NCBI GenBank assembly: GCA_051530055.1
Contig: CM121342.1
Location: 9,238,001 to 9,302,000, forward strand
DNA: 64,000 nucleotides
Reading direction: 5' to 3'
Source of the DNA: Neoechinorhynchus agilis
Lineage: Eukaryota > Acanthocephala
Shown: positions 11,403 to 22,984 of the stretch, in pieces
How the letters are laid out: every line of letters begins with the position of its first letter
Position numbering within the stretch: position 1 is the stretch's first letter
Translations under genes and position numbers: made by a program
The notes under the pieces: model-generated
Databases searched by the model: none
What the model was told of the DNA's origin: nothing
Seen by the model: the letters and a program-made list of their open reading frames with translations, nothing else

Positions 11403-12020
11403 TTATTTTGTGTGATAAGTGCGCAATGGCACACAACAAATCCCTTCAGGCGCTTGATTCGACGTTGAAGGACCAAAGTTCATACAAAACGTCCTTTTGC
11501 CGATTGTTCGATTCGCCCGGTCGTTAACTCGATAAAAAAATTTAATTTTAAGCACTAAAATGAAACAAGTAAACATTCCGGGAATTAATTTTTTCGCATC
11601 GCTCAAAATGATCATTTCTATAGTATGAGTCTCAATCTTCTGCATCAAGAGAAAGACCCTCCAAATTCACAAACATTATTAAGGGTCCGAGATTTTAAAT
11701 GTCTGAAACACGAATTAAAAGACGTTCTTAGTGCAAAATCGGAATGCAGAGCAGGTGGTGAAGAACGATGAGAAATCCGCCGCAAGAGGTTTTGAGAACT
11801 TTGCTTACCGGTTGTCATGGAGACAGACATTTTCGTTCGGACCACAATGCTATGATGATCGGTGTTTTTATTCAATTGAAGAAGCAACGAAAGAGGTAAA
11901 ATAAAAGATGGATCAATGAGATTTTGTAAATCACGTACAAAAATGCCCTTTGGTTGGAATGCCATAAAAGCGATGGATAAGATCAAATCAATAAAATGGT
12001 GAACAGAATGAGAAGGAATA
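11403..12020 (-). mobile_element. Probable LINE endonuclease tail, degraded
   Basis: A minus-strand frame starts near 12,015 with HFIDLILS and later has DHHSIVV. These resemble the FLDLIIH and SDHS-type blocks at the end of an APE endonuclease. The rest (to 11,403) is unassigned open sequence. The identification rests on two short motifs and could be wrong. Confidence 0.4.
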
Positions 12021-12069
12021 TATTAATTGCTTCTTTTATTTTTGAGTTTGACTGTTTTCACATAAAGTT

Positions 12070-12426
12070 CTAGCGATTCTCGCTGCTTTGAACGGCACGA
12101 AAAAATGTTGTCCGTCGAGTCTTGCGAAATCAGGCCACCATTTACACGTAAACAACCTTTTCTGCATTTTATCTTTTATTCTTAAACGCCCTCTGAGCTA
12201 CCAAAAGCAGCATCGATCGTCATCGGGCTTCGACCTTCAGTCGATACTTACTGTCAGCAGAGGAAAATACAAGAAAGCTTTGTATCCACCGAAAGGGTTC
12301 CCTTCTTTTTAACATCTCATTCCTTCCCTGCATAAAAACCTCCTCATCTGAAACGTCGATGTCGCTTCTACGTCTCTCTTTCGATGAAAGCGATTCTGAA
12401 ATCTGTTTGAAGATTGAACTGTCCAT
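12070..12426 (-). other. Short unassigned open frame, minus
   Basis: A minus-strand frame beginning with ATG at 12,426 encodes a polar, Ser/Arg-rich stretch (SKERRRSDIDVSDEEVF) of about 68 residues, then continues with stops. Its first bases resemble the sequence left of the Penelope-like element B end near 33,960, so it may be element or target sequence rather than a gene. Confidence 0.25.
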
Positions 12427-12560
12427 ATTGTTTGTTTTATGGCGACGAAATTAAAATTACTTTCAATTTGATGTAGAAACAATTTACAGCATGGATAAAG
12501 GAAAAAAGATTGTGCCGATATATCGGATTTTAAAATAAATTCATTTTAATTTCTTTTCCA
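12427..12560. repeat. Terminal remnant of PLE-B-type element
   Basis: Contains AATTAAAATTA on the left and its rough inverse on the right, around GGATAAAGG ... GATATATCGGATTTTAAAATAAA. The same words form the inverted ends of element B (33,950-34,060 and 35,785-35,870). This looks like a decayed solo end. The ribozyme-like core is not convincing here. Confidence 0.45.
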
Positions 12561-12758
12561 TTAAACAAATATTCTTAAAATCTAAGAAATCCGCCAGTAG
12601 AATTGCCGGATAATCTTCTTAATTGTGAATATTTGCATAAACAACATTTTTGTTTGCTGGTTTCAGATCTTTGATCGAAAACTTCCAATATCTTATTTAT
12701 TAATTAAGAATAGGTCAAAACATTTTACTTGATGTCCGACCCTTCCACGACCGTTTAA

Positions 12759-12904
12759 CAAGGGCATTAGTCCACTTGACCACCTCGACACAACTACGGA
12801 ATGCCAAACTCAGCCAGAATGGCCTTGAATTAACAAAATCAAAAACTTGCTGAGTTTGACATTTCGTAGTTGCGTCGAGGTGGTCAAGTGGGCCAATGCC
12901 CTTG
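12759..12904. repeat. Foldback of about 56-bp arms over SINE head
   Basis: Positions 12,759-12,814 and 12,849-12,904 are imperfect reverse complements with a 34-bp loop. The right arm contains the A-box of the tRNA-derived SINE, so the left arm is an inverted copy of the SINE head. Confidence 0.75.
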
Positions 12905-13110
12905 ATCGCAGTTAGGGTTAAACTGGTTCGAATCCGTTACCGCCAATGATGCACAACCAAAGGAAACGAAATATCGCTGAAGAGAGGAAACTCACGGATG
13001 AGTCCCGCCCCTTGGAGGTATCTGAGAATCCGGGGCAATGTTCAAACTCCTTACCGTACACATCAGAGTCTAAGTATTTCAATCACTTCTCTGATGCAGG
13101 AGGTCGGTGG
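12875..13110 (+). mobile_element. tRNA-derived SINE copy 1
   Basis: An A-box-like string (TGGTCAAGTGGG, 12,881) is followed 44 nt later by a perfect B-box (GGTTCGAATCC, 12,925-12,935), the layout of an RNA polymerase III promoter in a tRNA. Downstream, about 12,944-13,040 matches the reverse complement of 32,210-32,302 with few differences. Two dispersed copies with a tRNA-like head fit a SINE. No cloverleaf is intact, so it is not a functional tRNA gene. Confidence 0.65.
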
Positions 13111-13833
13111 GCCGTGTGCCCAATGAAAATTATCAGCAGCGGAAAAAAGGCCACACATAGACACTTAATAAAAATTATTTGTATGAAACGTCTTTCTTAC
13201 AATGCATAAATTGTTCGTGTACCAATTGTTTTTGGTTGACCACTATAAAAAAGATACGATTGAGAATGGATGTCCTGATTGTCCACAGAAGTGCGCCTAC
13301 ACTTAGGCGAATCGCGATGAAAATTGGACATCACGAAACATCGGAAATATGTCCAACATTAACAATAACTTTATATTGATAACCAGAAAAGGGGCAAATC
13401 TAAAATGATTGAAAGGGTAAGTTAACACAAATATCATCCTTTTGTGTTCGTTTCAATCGGTTAGATCGCCGAGTTTTGTTTCAGCTCGTTGACAAATCTT
13501 GTTAAATTTTAATCGCCAGTAATGCCCGGACTCACAAAAAGTCTATGCTTCACGATGCGTTAGTCTCTAATTAATTTCTAGGCCAAATTGGACAATTCAA
13601 CTAAAATGTCGCTTCAGCAAGAAAAAATGAAATTCGTCGTTTCATGAAATGTGCGATTTTAAAAAGCCATCAATGTCAATTTAATAATGTTATTCTTTCA
13701 TTACGGTGCTTAGGAATTAAGATTTTATCTAATAATAACACGTTTATTTGTTAAAATTCAAAGAATAGTAACCATGTGTCTTTGGGTCTCCATTAGCGCT
13801 CGAGTTCAGATTTGTTCAAAGAATGCGGATTTT
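13111..13833. other. No gene seen
   Basis: AT-rich, with no supported gene. TAATAATAACACGTTTATT near 13,731 recurs near 48. Confidence 0.45.
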
Positions 13834-14095
13834 TTAATTGAAAAATTAATTTGTGGAAAGTAGCTGTGTAATCTGCTTGCTTAATGTCTTTTTAAATTAA
13901 CGGCGATTTTATTCGCTTTCTGAGCTAACCAATGTGTATCTTTATTAAGTTGAAAAACCACTACAAACATACAGACATTTTCACCAAATACTTCAATACT
14001 GCCCTTTATAACCGATTATCACAGTATTTAATGTTTATAGCACGATCGATGAAGCATCAATCAAAGTGTATGCCGATCGATATTTATATCACATG
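13834..14095. repeat. Long inverted repeat, arm 1 (partner 59,812-60,065)
   Basis: About 250 bp are nearly identical to the reverse complement of 59,812-60,065. Shared strings include CAACCTAATAAAGATACAC-like and GGAAAGTAGCTGTGTAATC words. Similarity stops just before the LINE at 14,118, so the repeat is a separate unit and not the LINE leader. Another copy of the same LINE (9.3-10.9k) lacks it. No coding potential. Confidence 0.85.
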
Positions 14096-14134
14096 AGTAC
14101 ATTACTGTTTTGGTCGGGTGGGAATAAACGCAAA

Positions 14135-15543
14135 ATGCGCACCAATGTTTTGGCGGAGGGTGGCAAACGGCCACCCAATTCCTTGAAGATCACTGTGCCT
14201 CCGGATCTTCGGAGACAAATCACCAACGTCTCCAGCGCTCTCCCGTCAACGGGCGTCGATGAATCAGTTATCTCCGATTCTCCTTGATAATTGCGGAGGG
14301 TCGGTACCAATCGAACATCGAGAGCAAATGCTCTCCCATCTCAAAGCAAAAACATCTTCGTCAAATGTCTTCTCAAACATTATCAAGCTCTTCCTACCAA
14401 AAGATGGCCTTTTGTGGTCACTGTCAAATCTAACCCCATTCTTCCAAAACAAGTCATGTTCGACAAGCTGATTACTCCTTGGGCTCACACATTCAATAAC
14501 GATGGCATAAAACGAGTTGATAAACTATCTTATTTCGCCGGCACCATGAGGATTTATGTTTCCAAATATGAATGGATGTCCAATCTGGTTAAATTCGCCA
14601 ATTCCAATCTTCCTAATAATCTCTACACGGTCTCTGCAACCTCGCAAAAGGTTCAATTTCTTGTTCATGGACTCCAACCGGACATATGCAAGGAGGATAG
14701 GGATCTTTTCGAATCATCATTCGGCTGCACAATTAAATACTTCATCAAATCAAGAAAATCTGGACTTCCAATTTCTATTGCAGCCGTTGAGGGTATGAGA
14801 CATTTGCGTGATGACCTCTGCACCAGCAGACCTCGAGCCTTCGACTGCTTCTCGATCCATTTTACTTTGAAATCCTTCAGTGAGCAAGATGATTATGTTT
14901 TCCCCCGCTGCAATATATGCCAGCAATGGGGTCACTGGTGTCAAAACTGCAAAAATCAGAAGGATGCTAAATGTTGCCACTGCTCCTGCGCCGATCATAC
15001 CTCAGATCGCTGCCCGACCCACTTAAGAGGCATTGCGCAAATTGTCAGGGACCTCATGCTGCTTTCTTCGAAGGCTGCCCAGAGTTTAAGCGATACTGGG
15101 CGTGGTTCAAAAATAGGGGGAATATTCCCTCTATTTCGCCGGCCCGAGGCTCCTCAAGCTCGGCTTCAGCTTCGTCTGCTCAGGTCACTTCTTCAGTCAA
15201 TAACCCAACCTTCACGAATGCGAACTCGACTCCTGTCTCTTCTAACAATCAACTGGTCAACATGGAGCTGCTGGAGTGTCGCCTCGAAGAGGTATGTAAC
15301 AACATGTTCACTACAATGCAAGCCCGAATCACCGAGGCTTTGATCACCTTCGAAAGGAAAGTCAGTGTATTGTTAACACGTTTATCGGAACTTCCTATTA
15401 CGCTCTCCTCGTTTCTCAAACATCCAAGCTCTTCCGTTCTCAAAAGACCCATTTCTACTCAAAACGGCGAATATAACCTCGTTGACGACTGCGTAGATAG
15501 GGATTCGGAATTCGTAAATCAAATCATTAAGGAGCAGTCTTAA
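14135..15543 (+). pseudogene. LINE ORF1: gag-like protein with three zinc knuckles
   Basis: RNA-binding ORF1 of the LINE. The leader (LAEGGKRPPNSLKI) is followed by a central RNA-binding region and then knuckles: CNICQQWGHWCQNC (CX2CX4HX4C), CCHCSCADHTSDRC (CX2CX4HX4C) and, in the next frame, CANCQGPHAAFFEGC (CX2CX3HX6C). A stop lies at 14,285-14,287, and the frame changes near 15,050 before the third knuckle. The tail is rich in Ser, Thr and Asn. In jockey-type elements this protein binds the element RNA and helps form the RNP. A related gag lies on the minus strand at 27.5-28.0k. Confidence 0.85.
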
Positions 15544-15617
15544 CTAATCAATAACGGAGTTGCGGACCTTATTCCCGTAGCAGGCCCGATCCGCAGAAAA
15601 TCCAAAAAGCCCAGGTA

Positions 15618-18051
15618 ATGGTAGAGAACTTGCGCCTGTTGCAGTGGCACTGTGGGGGGGCGGCCAATCTTCCGAAAATTAATAATCTCATACCGGGAGC
15701 TTCCATCTTACTTTTACAAGAAAGCAAGAGTATTTTTAATGCCTCTCAACTTTTTAATCTCCTACCGCAGCTTGATTCTCATGAATACAATTCCTTTATC
15801 TCTGATCCATTCGAACATTCGTCTCAAGGGCTAATTTCTGTCTTCAAATCCTCTCTCAATCCCTCCTTATTATCTTCCTTCACGACAAATGAGCTATCCT
15901 ACTCTGTCTTTAAATTTTATTTCACTCGCCGGCCTTTCACTATTGTCAATCTGTACATACGACCCGGTTTTATTCATCGTCCGGCCGTTAAGAATGTCAT
16001 TGAATGCCTTCTTCGTGCCAATATTGACTTCATTGTTGGTGATTTTAACGATCCCTCAATGAAATGGTCCAAAGCCATAGTTAACTCCGCTAAACCTCAA
16101 TACGAACTCTCCGCTCCTCTCACCCCATCCATTCAAATTCTAACTAAAAATAACACGCATTCCTTCCTGGATCTTATCATTCACAGGAATGCTTAAATCT
16201 GCTAGTTCAAGTAGATCGTCAATTTTCTCGCTTCCACCTAACGGGTCATGATATCTTAATATGGTCTATCGGCTCCAATAATACACTCAGGAGAGTCCTT
16301 CATTTGTCTCATCTGAACATCGCTTTTTTCAGAGCGGTTAGCTATCCACTTCTATCTTGTTCGGTTTTAACTAATTCTCTAAATTATTCCCTACCTCAAA
16401 TTAACAGTTTTATCAATACCACCGCTAATCTGTTCCTCTATCAACCACGAAGAAGTTTTTCTAGACCTTATGAAAGAAGTTCCTTCCGTTTTATTGGGCG
16501 TGAATTATATCAAGCCAAAATTCGTGGAGATACTCTTCTTGTCAAAGTGCTCTTTAGTCATTACTGGGCTGCTCGATGTCGACAACAATTGGCTTCCGAC
16601 CGCGCTACCCTAAAATCCTTACAACCATTCTCATCGTCCTGGTGGAATATGGTCTCTGGGAAGAAGAGGTTTATCAGTTGGAGGTCGAAACTCACCTCAT
16701 GGTTAAAAGCATCCTCTATGGATCATATTCTCTCGTCTATCTTTGACTTTCATGCCTCATCTTGCGCTAAAGGCATTACTCCTCCAGTCATTTTTAGGAG
16801 GCTAATTCCTAATCGATCTGATTTAAATCAATCTGATATTGTCAAAGTTTGGTCCCTAAATCCAAAATTGTCCTCGTCCAATAGCAAGGGACAAAATGCC
16901 TCTCCCTGCTTTCTCGGGAGAGTGTCCTCCTCATAGCGAATCTGATGTTGAAGTGCTCCCCTTATGCCTGGAGAGATATCAACATTTCGAGGCGCATATT
17001 TTTAGTTAAGAATGGGAGGAAGTTAGTTAAGGCTCCCAACGACCTTCGGCCGATCTCCCCGCAAAATCCCCTGGTCACCATCTATGAACGGGCTCTAGCG
17101 CATAAACTAAATCTTTTTATCAGGGAACAAGGCAAATCTGTTCACTGAGCGCTGGCTGACATTTACTCGAATTTCGGGGACGATGCCTTCCCTCTACGTG
17201 CTATTTTAGCAGTGGACCTGTCTCAGGCTTTTGACAAAATCTCGCTGGGCTTTATTATCGAGATGTTAGAATTTTTCAGTGTTCCACATAATCTTATTGC
17301 CAGGATTCACAATACACTGTTTTCAAAGGCCTTCTTTTTTTGACGATGACGCTAAAAAAACCTTATATTACCCTCTTAATGGTGTCCCACAGGGATCACC
17401 TCTCTCTCCTATCTTATTCCTCTTGGCCTCTCAATATCATGTACAAAACTTCTCTTATAACGCTAACTTGATCTGCTATGCTGATGATTTCACCTTTGTG
17501 CTGAAATCTCACAGGATCACCAGTTTAAAACTTTTAATAAACAGTCTATAGACTATCTTAACACCATGCTACCTCGCATGAACCTCTATCTCAATTCTTC
17601 AAAAACAAAACTGATCTTCAAAACCCGTTCAAGTTGTTTACGCAAAGATCTAAAACTTTTCTTTTCCTCACTCCTTTCCAATAATTCTTCATCCTCACCT
17701 GTCGAGAATTTTATGCCCAGTAAACTGCGTATTCTCGGTCACACTCTTACGGTCAACTTGCCCCCCAGGACTGGCATTTCAAAATTGAAGAAACTTCTCA
17801 AAATAGCTAAATCAAAAGCCACTCGCGCTTACAAATTGGGACTTGACTTTCATCACGTTCGTACTATCTGGAAGTCGTGGGCCATTTCCAGCCTAGTGTT
17901 TTTCTCAAGAGGTCGCCCTCCCGAACACAAGCCACTCTTCATTCAAGAGTTCTTCAGGCACATTGATTTGCTACCAAAATCCTGGGCTGGGTTCCTGAAG
18001 GATCTTTGCCTGCAACGGTGCAATCGTTGGACATCTTACTCATATTCCTAA
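15618..18051 (+). pseudogene. LINE ORF2: APE endonuclease and reverse transcriptase
   Basis: The endonuclease (15,618-16,196) shows LQWHCGG at the start, ESKS, VGDFNDPSMKW and HSFLDLIIHR, the APE order. The terminal SDH block reads TGHD in another frame. The linker (16,304-16,936) has YWAARCRQQ. The reverse transcriptase spans 16,945-18,051 in several frames with RPISPQNPLV, GVPQGSPLSPILFL and ICYADDFTFV (YADD). About four frame changes separate these parts, so no polymerase can be made. Endonuclease nicking and target-primed reverse transcription is the known mechanism of the family. Confidence 0.88.
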
Positions 18052-18090
18052 TTTATACTCATTGTCCATCGCACTGACTTATACTTGACT

Positions 18091-18768
18091 TATACTCGAT
18101 ATGCTGAATAAATTCTCTTTTAGTTTTAGGGTGGGAATATTCGGTCTTGGGATGTAAGGGGGGGAGTGGCAATATCCGGTCGGGCTGGAAGGTCTGTTGT
18201 CGTGGTTATTGTTTACAGGAGAGCTTGTAAAGTTGGTCTTTCCTCAGAATCACTTCAGGTTATGATATCCGAGAAGATTGGGCAGCATGGAAAATGGAGC
18301 GTAGATATAAGGAGTTGCGAGGTATAGGAGGATGAAACGAATTAGGATTTCGAGTGTTGTGCTCGTGTGAAAAGGGAGCGATATGTGGAAGAAATTGTCG
18401 TGTAAGGGTTGAGAGGCGTTTGGATTGTTTTATGAAAATTTTATTTTCTAATTGAAGTTTTTCTGGATAGGAATATTGACGGTTAGTTTATTTGCCCTAT
18501 TTTCCATTTTGCTCCTCTATTGGATATTGTAATGAAAATTTTTTCTAGAATTTTATAGCTTTTAGCCGCACAAATCTAGGTAGCGCATTACCTCATTCTG
18601 ATTATCTACAGACTTTTCTTTTGTCCCGGGTGCTTCCAAATGCTCACTCATACAAAAAACATCGCAAGAGAGAATATCTTAATAGATAGAACTAGCGAAT
18701 ACGACGTTGTCAATGTGCGTAATTTGAAACACAAAATTTTGGATGCTCAATCTGTCTAGAAACTCCAT
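18091..18768. other. Retroelement edge, no gene
   Basis: Holds the partner (18,210-18,278) of the repeat at 228-296 and G-rich sequence around 18,150. No host exon was recognised between the LINE tail and the GST stop codon. Confidence 0.5.
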
Positions 18769-19410
18769 TTAAATGTTATCCATAATCTTCCATAATTCAT
18801 CAAGTGGTATTCGCTTCTCGAAATACTCTTTCAGTATTGGCAAAGATTCTACCATTTCCTTATTTTTATCAACGAATTCATCCTTCACTGCTTGATGACT
18901 GTATGTATGGATCATTTGGAAAAAGGCGTAAATGTAAAGGTCAACATAAGTCAAGCGGTCAGTGATTATATGACCATTTTTGCCATAAATACCAGATAAG
19001 CGGCGCAATGAATCGGTCAGAGTGGGTACTTCGTCTTTAAGAAATTCCGTCATCATCTTTTGGCGTTCCTCACGTGAAGTATGGAAAGCACGGCTGAATT
19101 TAAGAAGGTACTCATCAACCACAACTACAACTGCATCACACCTTGCAGCATCTACTTCAGTATTACCGCAAAGTCCATGTTTCGATCCAAGATATCGGAT
19201 TATCGCACTAGTCTCAAAAAGCATTTCTTCGTTAACTTTCAGCACAGGAACCTTGTTCATCGGCATTTGCGACTTATATTTGGTCGCCCACTCTTCTCGG
19301 TCGAATCGAACGTCCTCAAATGACTGACCGGCCGCATAGAGCGTTAATCGGATAACTTCAGCTCGACCAGTGAAATCGAAATAGTAAAGTTTATATTTAG
19401 GAGAAGACAT
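18769..19410 (-). CDS. Sigma-class glutathione S-transferase
   Basis: Cytosolic enzyme that conjugates glutathione to electrophiles; invertebrate sigma GSTs handle lipid peroxides and sometimes prostaglandin H2. The coding part is a single exon of 213 residues, close to the family's usual 200-215. The thioredoxin-fold N domain (about 1-80) has the catalytic-Tyr strand KLYYFDFTGRAEVIRL, cis-Pro NKVPVLKV and glutathione-binding ETSAIIRYLG. The helical C domain has DRLTYVDLYIYAFF (TxxD capping box). The ATG at 19,410 is chosen because a strong acceptor (ATTTTTTCAG) ends two bases upstream, so the 5' end is a spliced leader or a noncoding exon. No damage was seen. Confidence 0.93.
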   Translation of the reverse strand: MSSPKYKLYYFDFTGRAEVIRLTLYAAGQSFEDVRFDREEWATKYKSQMPMNKVPVLKVNEEMLFETSAIIRYLGSKHGLCGNTEVDAARCDAVVVVVDEYLLKFSRAFHTSREERQKMMTEFLKDEVPTLTDSLRRLSGIYGKNGHIITDRLTYVDLYIYAFFQMIHTYSHQAVKDEFVDKNKEMVESLPILKEYFEKRIPLDELWKIMDNI

Positions 19411-19420
19411 ATCTGAAAAA
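19411..19420 (-). promoter_or_regulatory. Splice acceptor directly upstream of GST ATG
   Basis: ATTTTTTCAG on the minus strand ends at 19,413, two bases before the start codon. This is a good nematode-type acceptor and could receive a spliced leader. That use is an inference. Confidence 0.5.
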
Positions 19421-19443
19421 ATATTAGCGATGAAGGAAATCAA

Positions 19444-20580
19444 TGGTTTTTAACTATTTTATTGGCAATTGTTTTTATTGATCACACGAATGGAAAATAA
19501 GTATACATAACGGTATGTTGTTACTACGAAACTATGTTGGGGCTATGAGAGCGCCCCGATGCATTAGATACTCCGAAAACGTCGTATAGATTATTCGCCG
19601 CAAGCAATGGTTTTTCCATTCGTAATATTAGACAACGAATGAACCGCCTGATAACCGACAAAAGTAAAATCACATTTAGCTCACTCTATTCGGCAGGATA
19701 AACCCAGTCTTTTAAGTGCTAGAAAATTTCACAAACAGGAATACAGTGTTCTTTAGAATATTAAAATTGTAACATTTTTTAAAGACCTCAAGATTTATCG
19801 TATTCGTTGAAAGTTGTAATGCTCAGTGATAGTTAAATAAAATGTTATAGCCACAAAACTACTTTGATGGAAACATCAAATGAAAAAATACGATTAGATT
19901 ACGGTTAAATGGAAGATCCGCAAAAAAACTTTCAGGGGAACAACAAAAACGTTTATTGGGGAATCGCCTCTTATTCGGATTCCTCGATCATCTTCTCCAT
20001 GTTTAAAGTCATTGTTAAAATGGCTAAAGATATTGGTGAATTCAAAACAAATCGATTCTAGAAATACTAACCATTTAAGTTTACGTCGTCCCGAGTTTCT
20101 CGTGGTCGACACACTTCCGAATGGTCACGAGTGAACACCACACCCTCGTCCATGAGTTGCCATCCTCGATTGGATAAGACATCTTTTGTTTCAACTAGAT
20201 TCATATTGAGCATATTTTTTACGATATCAAATAGAATAACTAAAGAAATAAATGCAAAATGAACAAAATCAACTTACAACCCAGCCCAGAGGAAACTCGG
20301 TGCCGGTTCTAAGCCCGAATAAATGAGGAGGGTTGGTGTCAGGAAAGGCATCGGACCGTAAAAAACCTTGCACTAATAAAACCAAAGATGAGCAGTCCTA
20401 CAAACACGCGACGTGCAGAGAACTCTTCCGATTTCTGTGAGTAAATTATCAAATGGACAAAGACCCAAACGCGAATGAAAACTGAGAAATGTATCTTTAA
20501 ACGTCGGAACAATGACGGGTAAATCGATGGAAATAGTGCATATGATGAAGATAATGAGGATTGAATGTCTGTGTCCAGGA
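19444..20580. other. No gene seen
   Basis: Intergenic, AT-rich. Short frames on the minus strand (19,894-20,112; 20,373-20,606) have no recognisable content. Confidence 0.5.
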
Positions 20581-20584
20581 GCTG

Positions 20585-22400
20585 AAATGGAAAGGAGCCG
20601 AAGCACGGGATCTTGGAGACGGCTTCAAACTATTTTATAATGGTTCATCTTCTGATCGAAATGGAGTTGGAATTGTCTTGAGTGATAAACATGCAGATGG
20701 AGTCATAGAAGTCTAGGAAAAGTGATAGGATAATGTGGATGCGGATAGATCTTGGAGGGCAATGCTTGGTGATCGTTTCTTGCTATGTCCCACAAGCCGA
20801 GCTTACATAGCAGGAGAAAGACCAGTTTTGAGAAGATCTAGGTGATAAGGTCCATGAAATCAAGGAAAGATGTACAATATGTGGAGATCTCAACGGTCAT
20901 GTTGGCAAGGAAAACTGGAGCTGGTGTCAAGCACACGGTGGAAGAGAAAACATTTTGGACTTTGTGTTGGCAAATAAACTTCGGATCACGAACACTTGCT
21001 TTAAGAAATAAGAACGACAATTTGTGACTTACAGCATCGGCGGCGAGAGGAAAACTCAAATCGATTATATCCTCTATCCGCAAGAAAAATTAAGAGAAAT
21101 GAAAACCGTAAAAACAATACCTGGAGAGACGTGCGCTTCGGAATACCGTTGGTGGTGGAACGACGAGGTGCAAAGGGCGATAGCGAACAAAAAGAATGCG
21201 AAAAAAGAAAATGGATGCAGATCAAGGAGGAATAAGAAATATATAAGAAGGCGAAAAAAAGAGCTAAGAAAACTGTGGCGATTGGGAAGTAAGAGGCAAA
21301 TTCGATCTTCTATTCAAAGCTGCAAGGAGACGAAACAATGTCATATGTGTTCAAAGTGGCAAAGATGAGATATCAGGGATCGAAGGACATTACGAGGGTA
21401 ATGCAAATCAAGGACAAGGATGGGAACATTTTGAGAGAAGAAAAAGAAGTTAAAGAAGGGTGGAGAGAATACTTCGATCAACTGCTGAACAGTAAGAATG
21501 GAGCAGAAAAAGTGGAAGAGCAGGAACCTAACGAATGATTAGCCACGCAATATCAGAGGTCGAAGTTAAAACAGCACTTTCCAAGATGAAAAACTGGAAA
21601 GCGACGGGTCCAGGCGAAATACCCATACAGGTCTGGAAAGTGCTTGAAGTTGATGCTCTTAAATTATTAACAAATCTCTTCCAACGAATAAGAAAACTCT
21701 GCCCCGAGACATATCACAGCGATTCAGGACATGCACAGGCAGAGCAAAGTGAGTACAAGGACGCCAATTTGCTATACGGATAGCTTCTCGGTGAACGTGG
21801 GATTGCATCAAGGTTCAGCTTTAAGCCTTTTTGTGCCAACTGATCAGTAAAGGTCCGCAATGGAACATGCTTTTTGCCGACGACATCGTCCTTTCCGAAC
21901 CTGAAAGTAAGAAAGAGCCTGAAAACGATAGAGCCTGGAAACGATAGAGCCGCATGACCAAGGACGATCATCCAATGGCTTAGCAGTGACTGGACAGGTC
22001 GAAACGGCACAATCAACATCAGCGTATCTATATCAAACAAAATCAGAATCAGTTGTCTATTCTGCCCAACACAACGAAGAACGTCGAAGGGAAACATCGC
22101 AAAGAATTGTGGAATTCAATTGGAAGCTACGGCTTTGGAACAACGAATTTATGGCACGTCTTCAACGGCTAACCGCGTTCGGAAACCTGAAGAAATAACC
22201 GCACGAGTGCAGCAGAAGCAAAAAGGATTGATTCAATATCAACCTGATAGACGCAAAAAGTGGAGCAAACTGTCGATCAAAGTAATAAAACAGGACATCA
22301 GGAAGCCGGGGAACGAAAACGACGTAGTGCAAGAGAAAATTTGGAATCAAATAGGCCGATCATTAAGACATCGCAAGCAAGCAAGAGATCACGATAACGG
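20585..22400 (+). mobile_element. RTE-like LINE, degraded
   Basis: The endonuclease begins near 20,590 (GDGFKLFYNG, GVGIVLSDKH). It continues with CGDLNGHVGKENW, AHGGRENILDF and KTQIDYILYP near 20,880-21,075, the RTE-type APE order. The reverse transcriptase has MKNWKATGPGEIPIQVWK (21,585-21,650), VGLHQGSALS (about 21,800) and FADDIVLS (about 21,880). Several frame changes and internal losses break it; the spacing between RT blocks is too short for a whole domain. It differs from the jockey-like LINEs in the window in both endonuclease and RT motifs. Confidence 0.85.
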
Positions 22401-22639
22401 CTAAAACAATTTAAAGGAACGCAACATAGTGTTAGTCGGTAAACGTTGACATCGTTGAGCAACCAAAACACTGAATTAAGATTAACTGTTCTTTAATTCA
22501 ACCCTTAAATCTGACTAACCAGAAGTGACATGAGGAACCTAGGAATAGTCAAATCTATTGAGATGTGCAGAGTTTGAGCGAGAATTTTACCTATACCCGC
22601 AAAACTGCATACAACAAATACTTCTCATCTGTCGGCGAT

Positions 22640-22980
22640 CAAGCGGAAAATGCATACGACACGCCGAAATGAACGCAGTTCTTAGTCGTGCCCTAAATAC
22701 TGTCAATGCGTCCGACATCTAAAAGCTGAGCAATCTTTGCCGACTCAATGGCCGTAGACTGGACGGTATCACGGTATTCCCGTGGCGAATGAAGGAAAAT
22801 GCCTCCTTCGAGACGCCACGTTCGTGGACACGCTCGTAGCTAGCAACATCAAATTCGCCACTATTAAACCAGGGGAGCAGCAACCGACGATGAGGACCGC
22901 AAAAAGACCGACACTGAGACGAATCACTGGCGATCCGAGATCTCGCTATAATTTCCAATGTTTCCAGATATATAAGCTGA
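22640..22980 (+). mobile_element. Scrap of RLE-type retroelement (C-terminal)
   Basis: The translation gives a remnant of the RPD-type endonuclease end. GRYHGIPVANEGKCLLRDATFVDTLVASNI-like words match the block at 41,960-42,070 (GKCLLRDATCVDTLAASNI). The reading frame is broken and only the last part of the protein is present. It directly abuts the repeat-protein locus. Confidence 0.7.
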
Positions 22981-22984
22981 ACGC

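Larger units (their letters stand above)
14118..18090 (+). mobile_element. Near-complete jockey/I-like LINE
   Basis: Most complete LINE in the window: gag ORF (14,135-15,543), then endonuclease and reverse transcriptase (15,618-18,051). The gag and pol domains are in the usual order and strand. It is dead, with one stop and one frame change in gag and about four frame changes in pol. Its 5' boundary is set by comparison with the minus copy ending at 10,905. Its 3' tail ends near 18,090 with TATGCTGAATAAATTC, a possible polyadenylation context. Gag with three zinc knuckles and an APE endonuclease point to the jockey/I group. The exact clade would need a tree. Confidence 0.9.

Noticed and set aside
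12881-12935. A functional tRNA gene
   Set aside because: A- and B-box are present but no cloverleaf or acceptor stem can be drawn, and the body recurs as a repeat.
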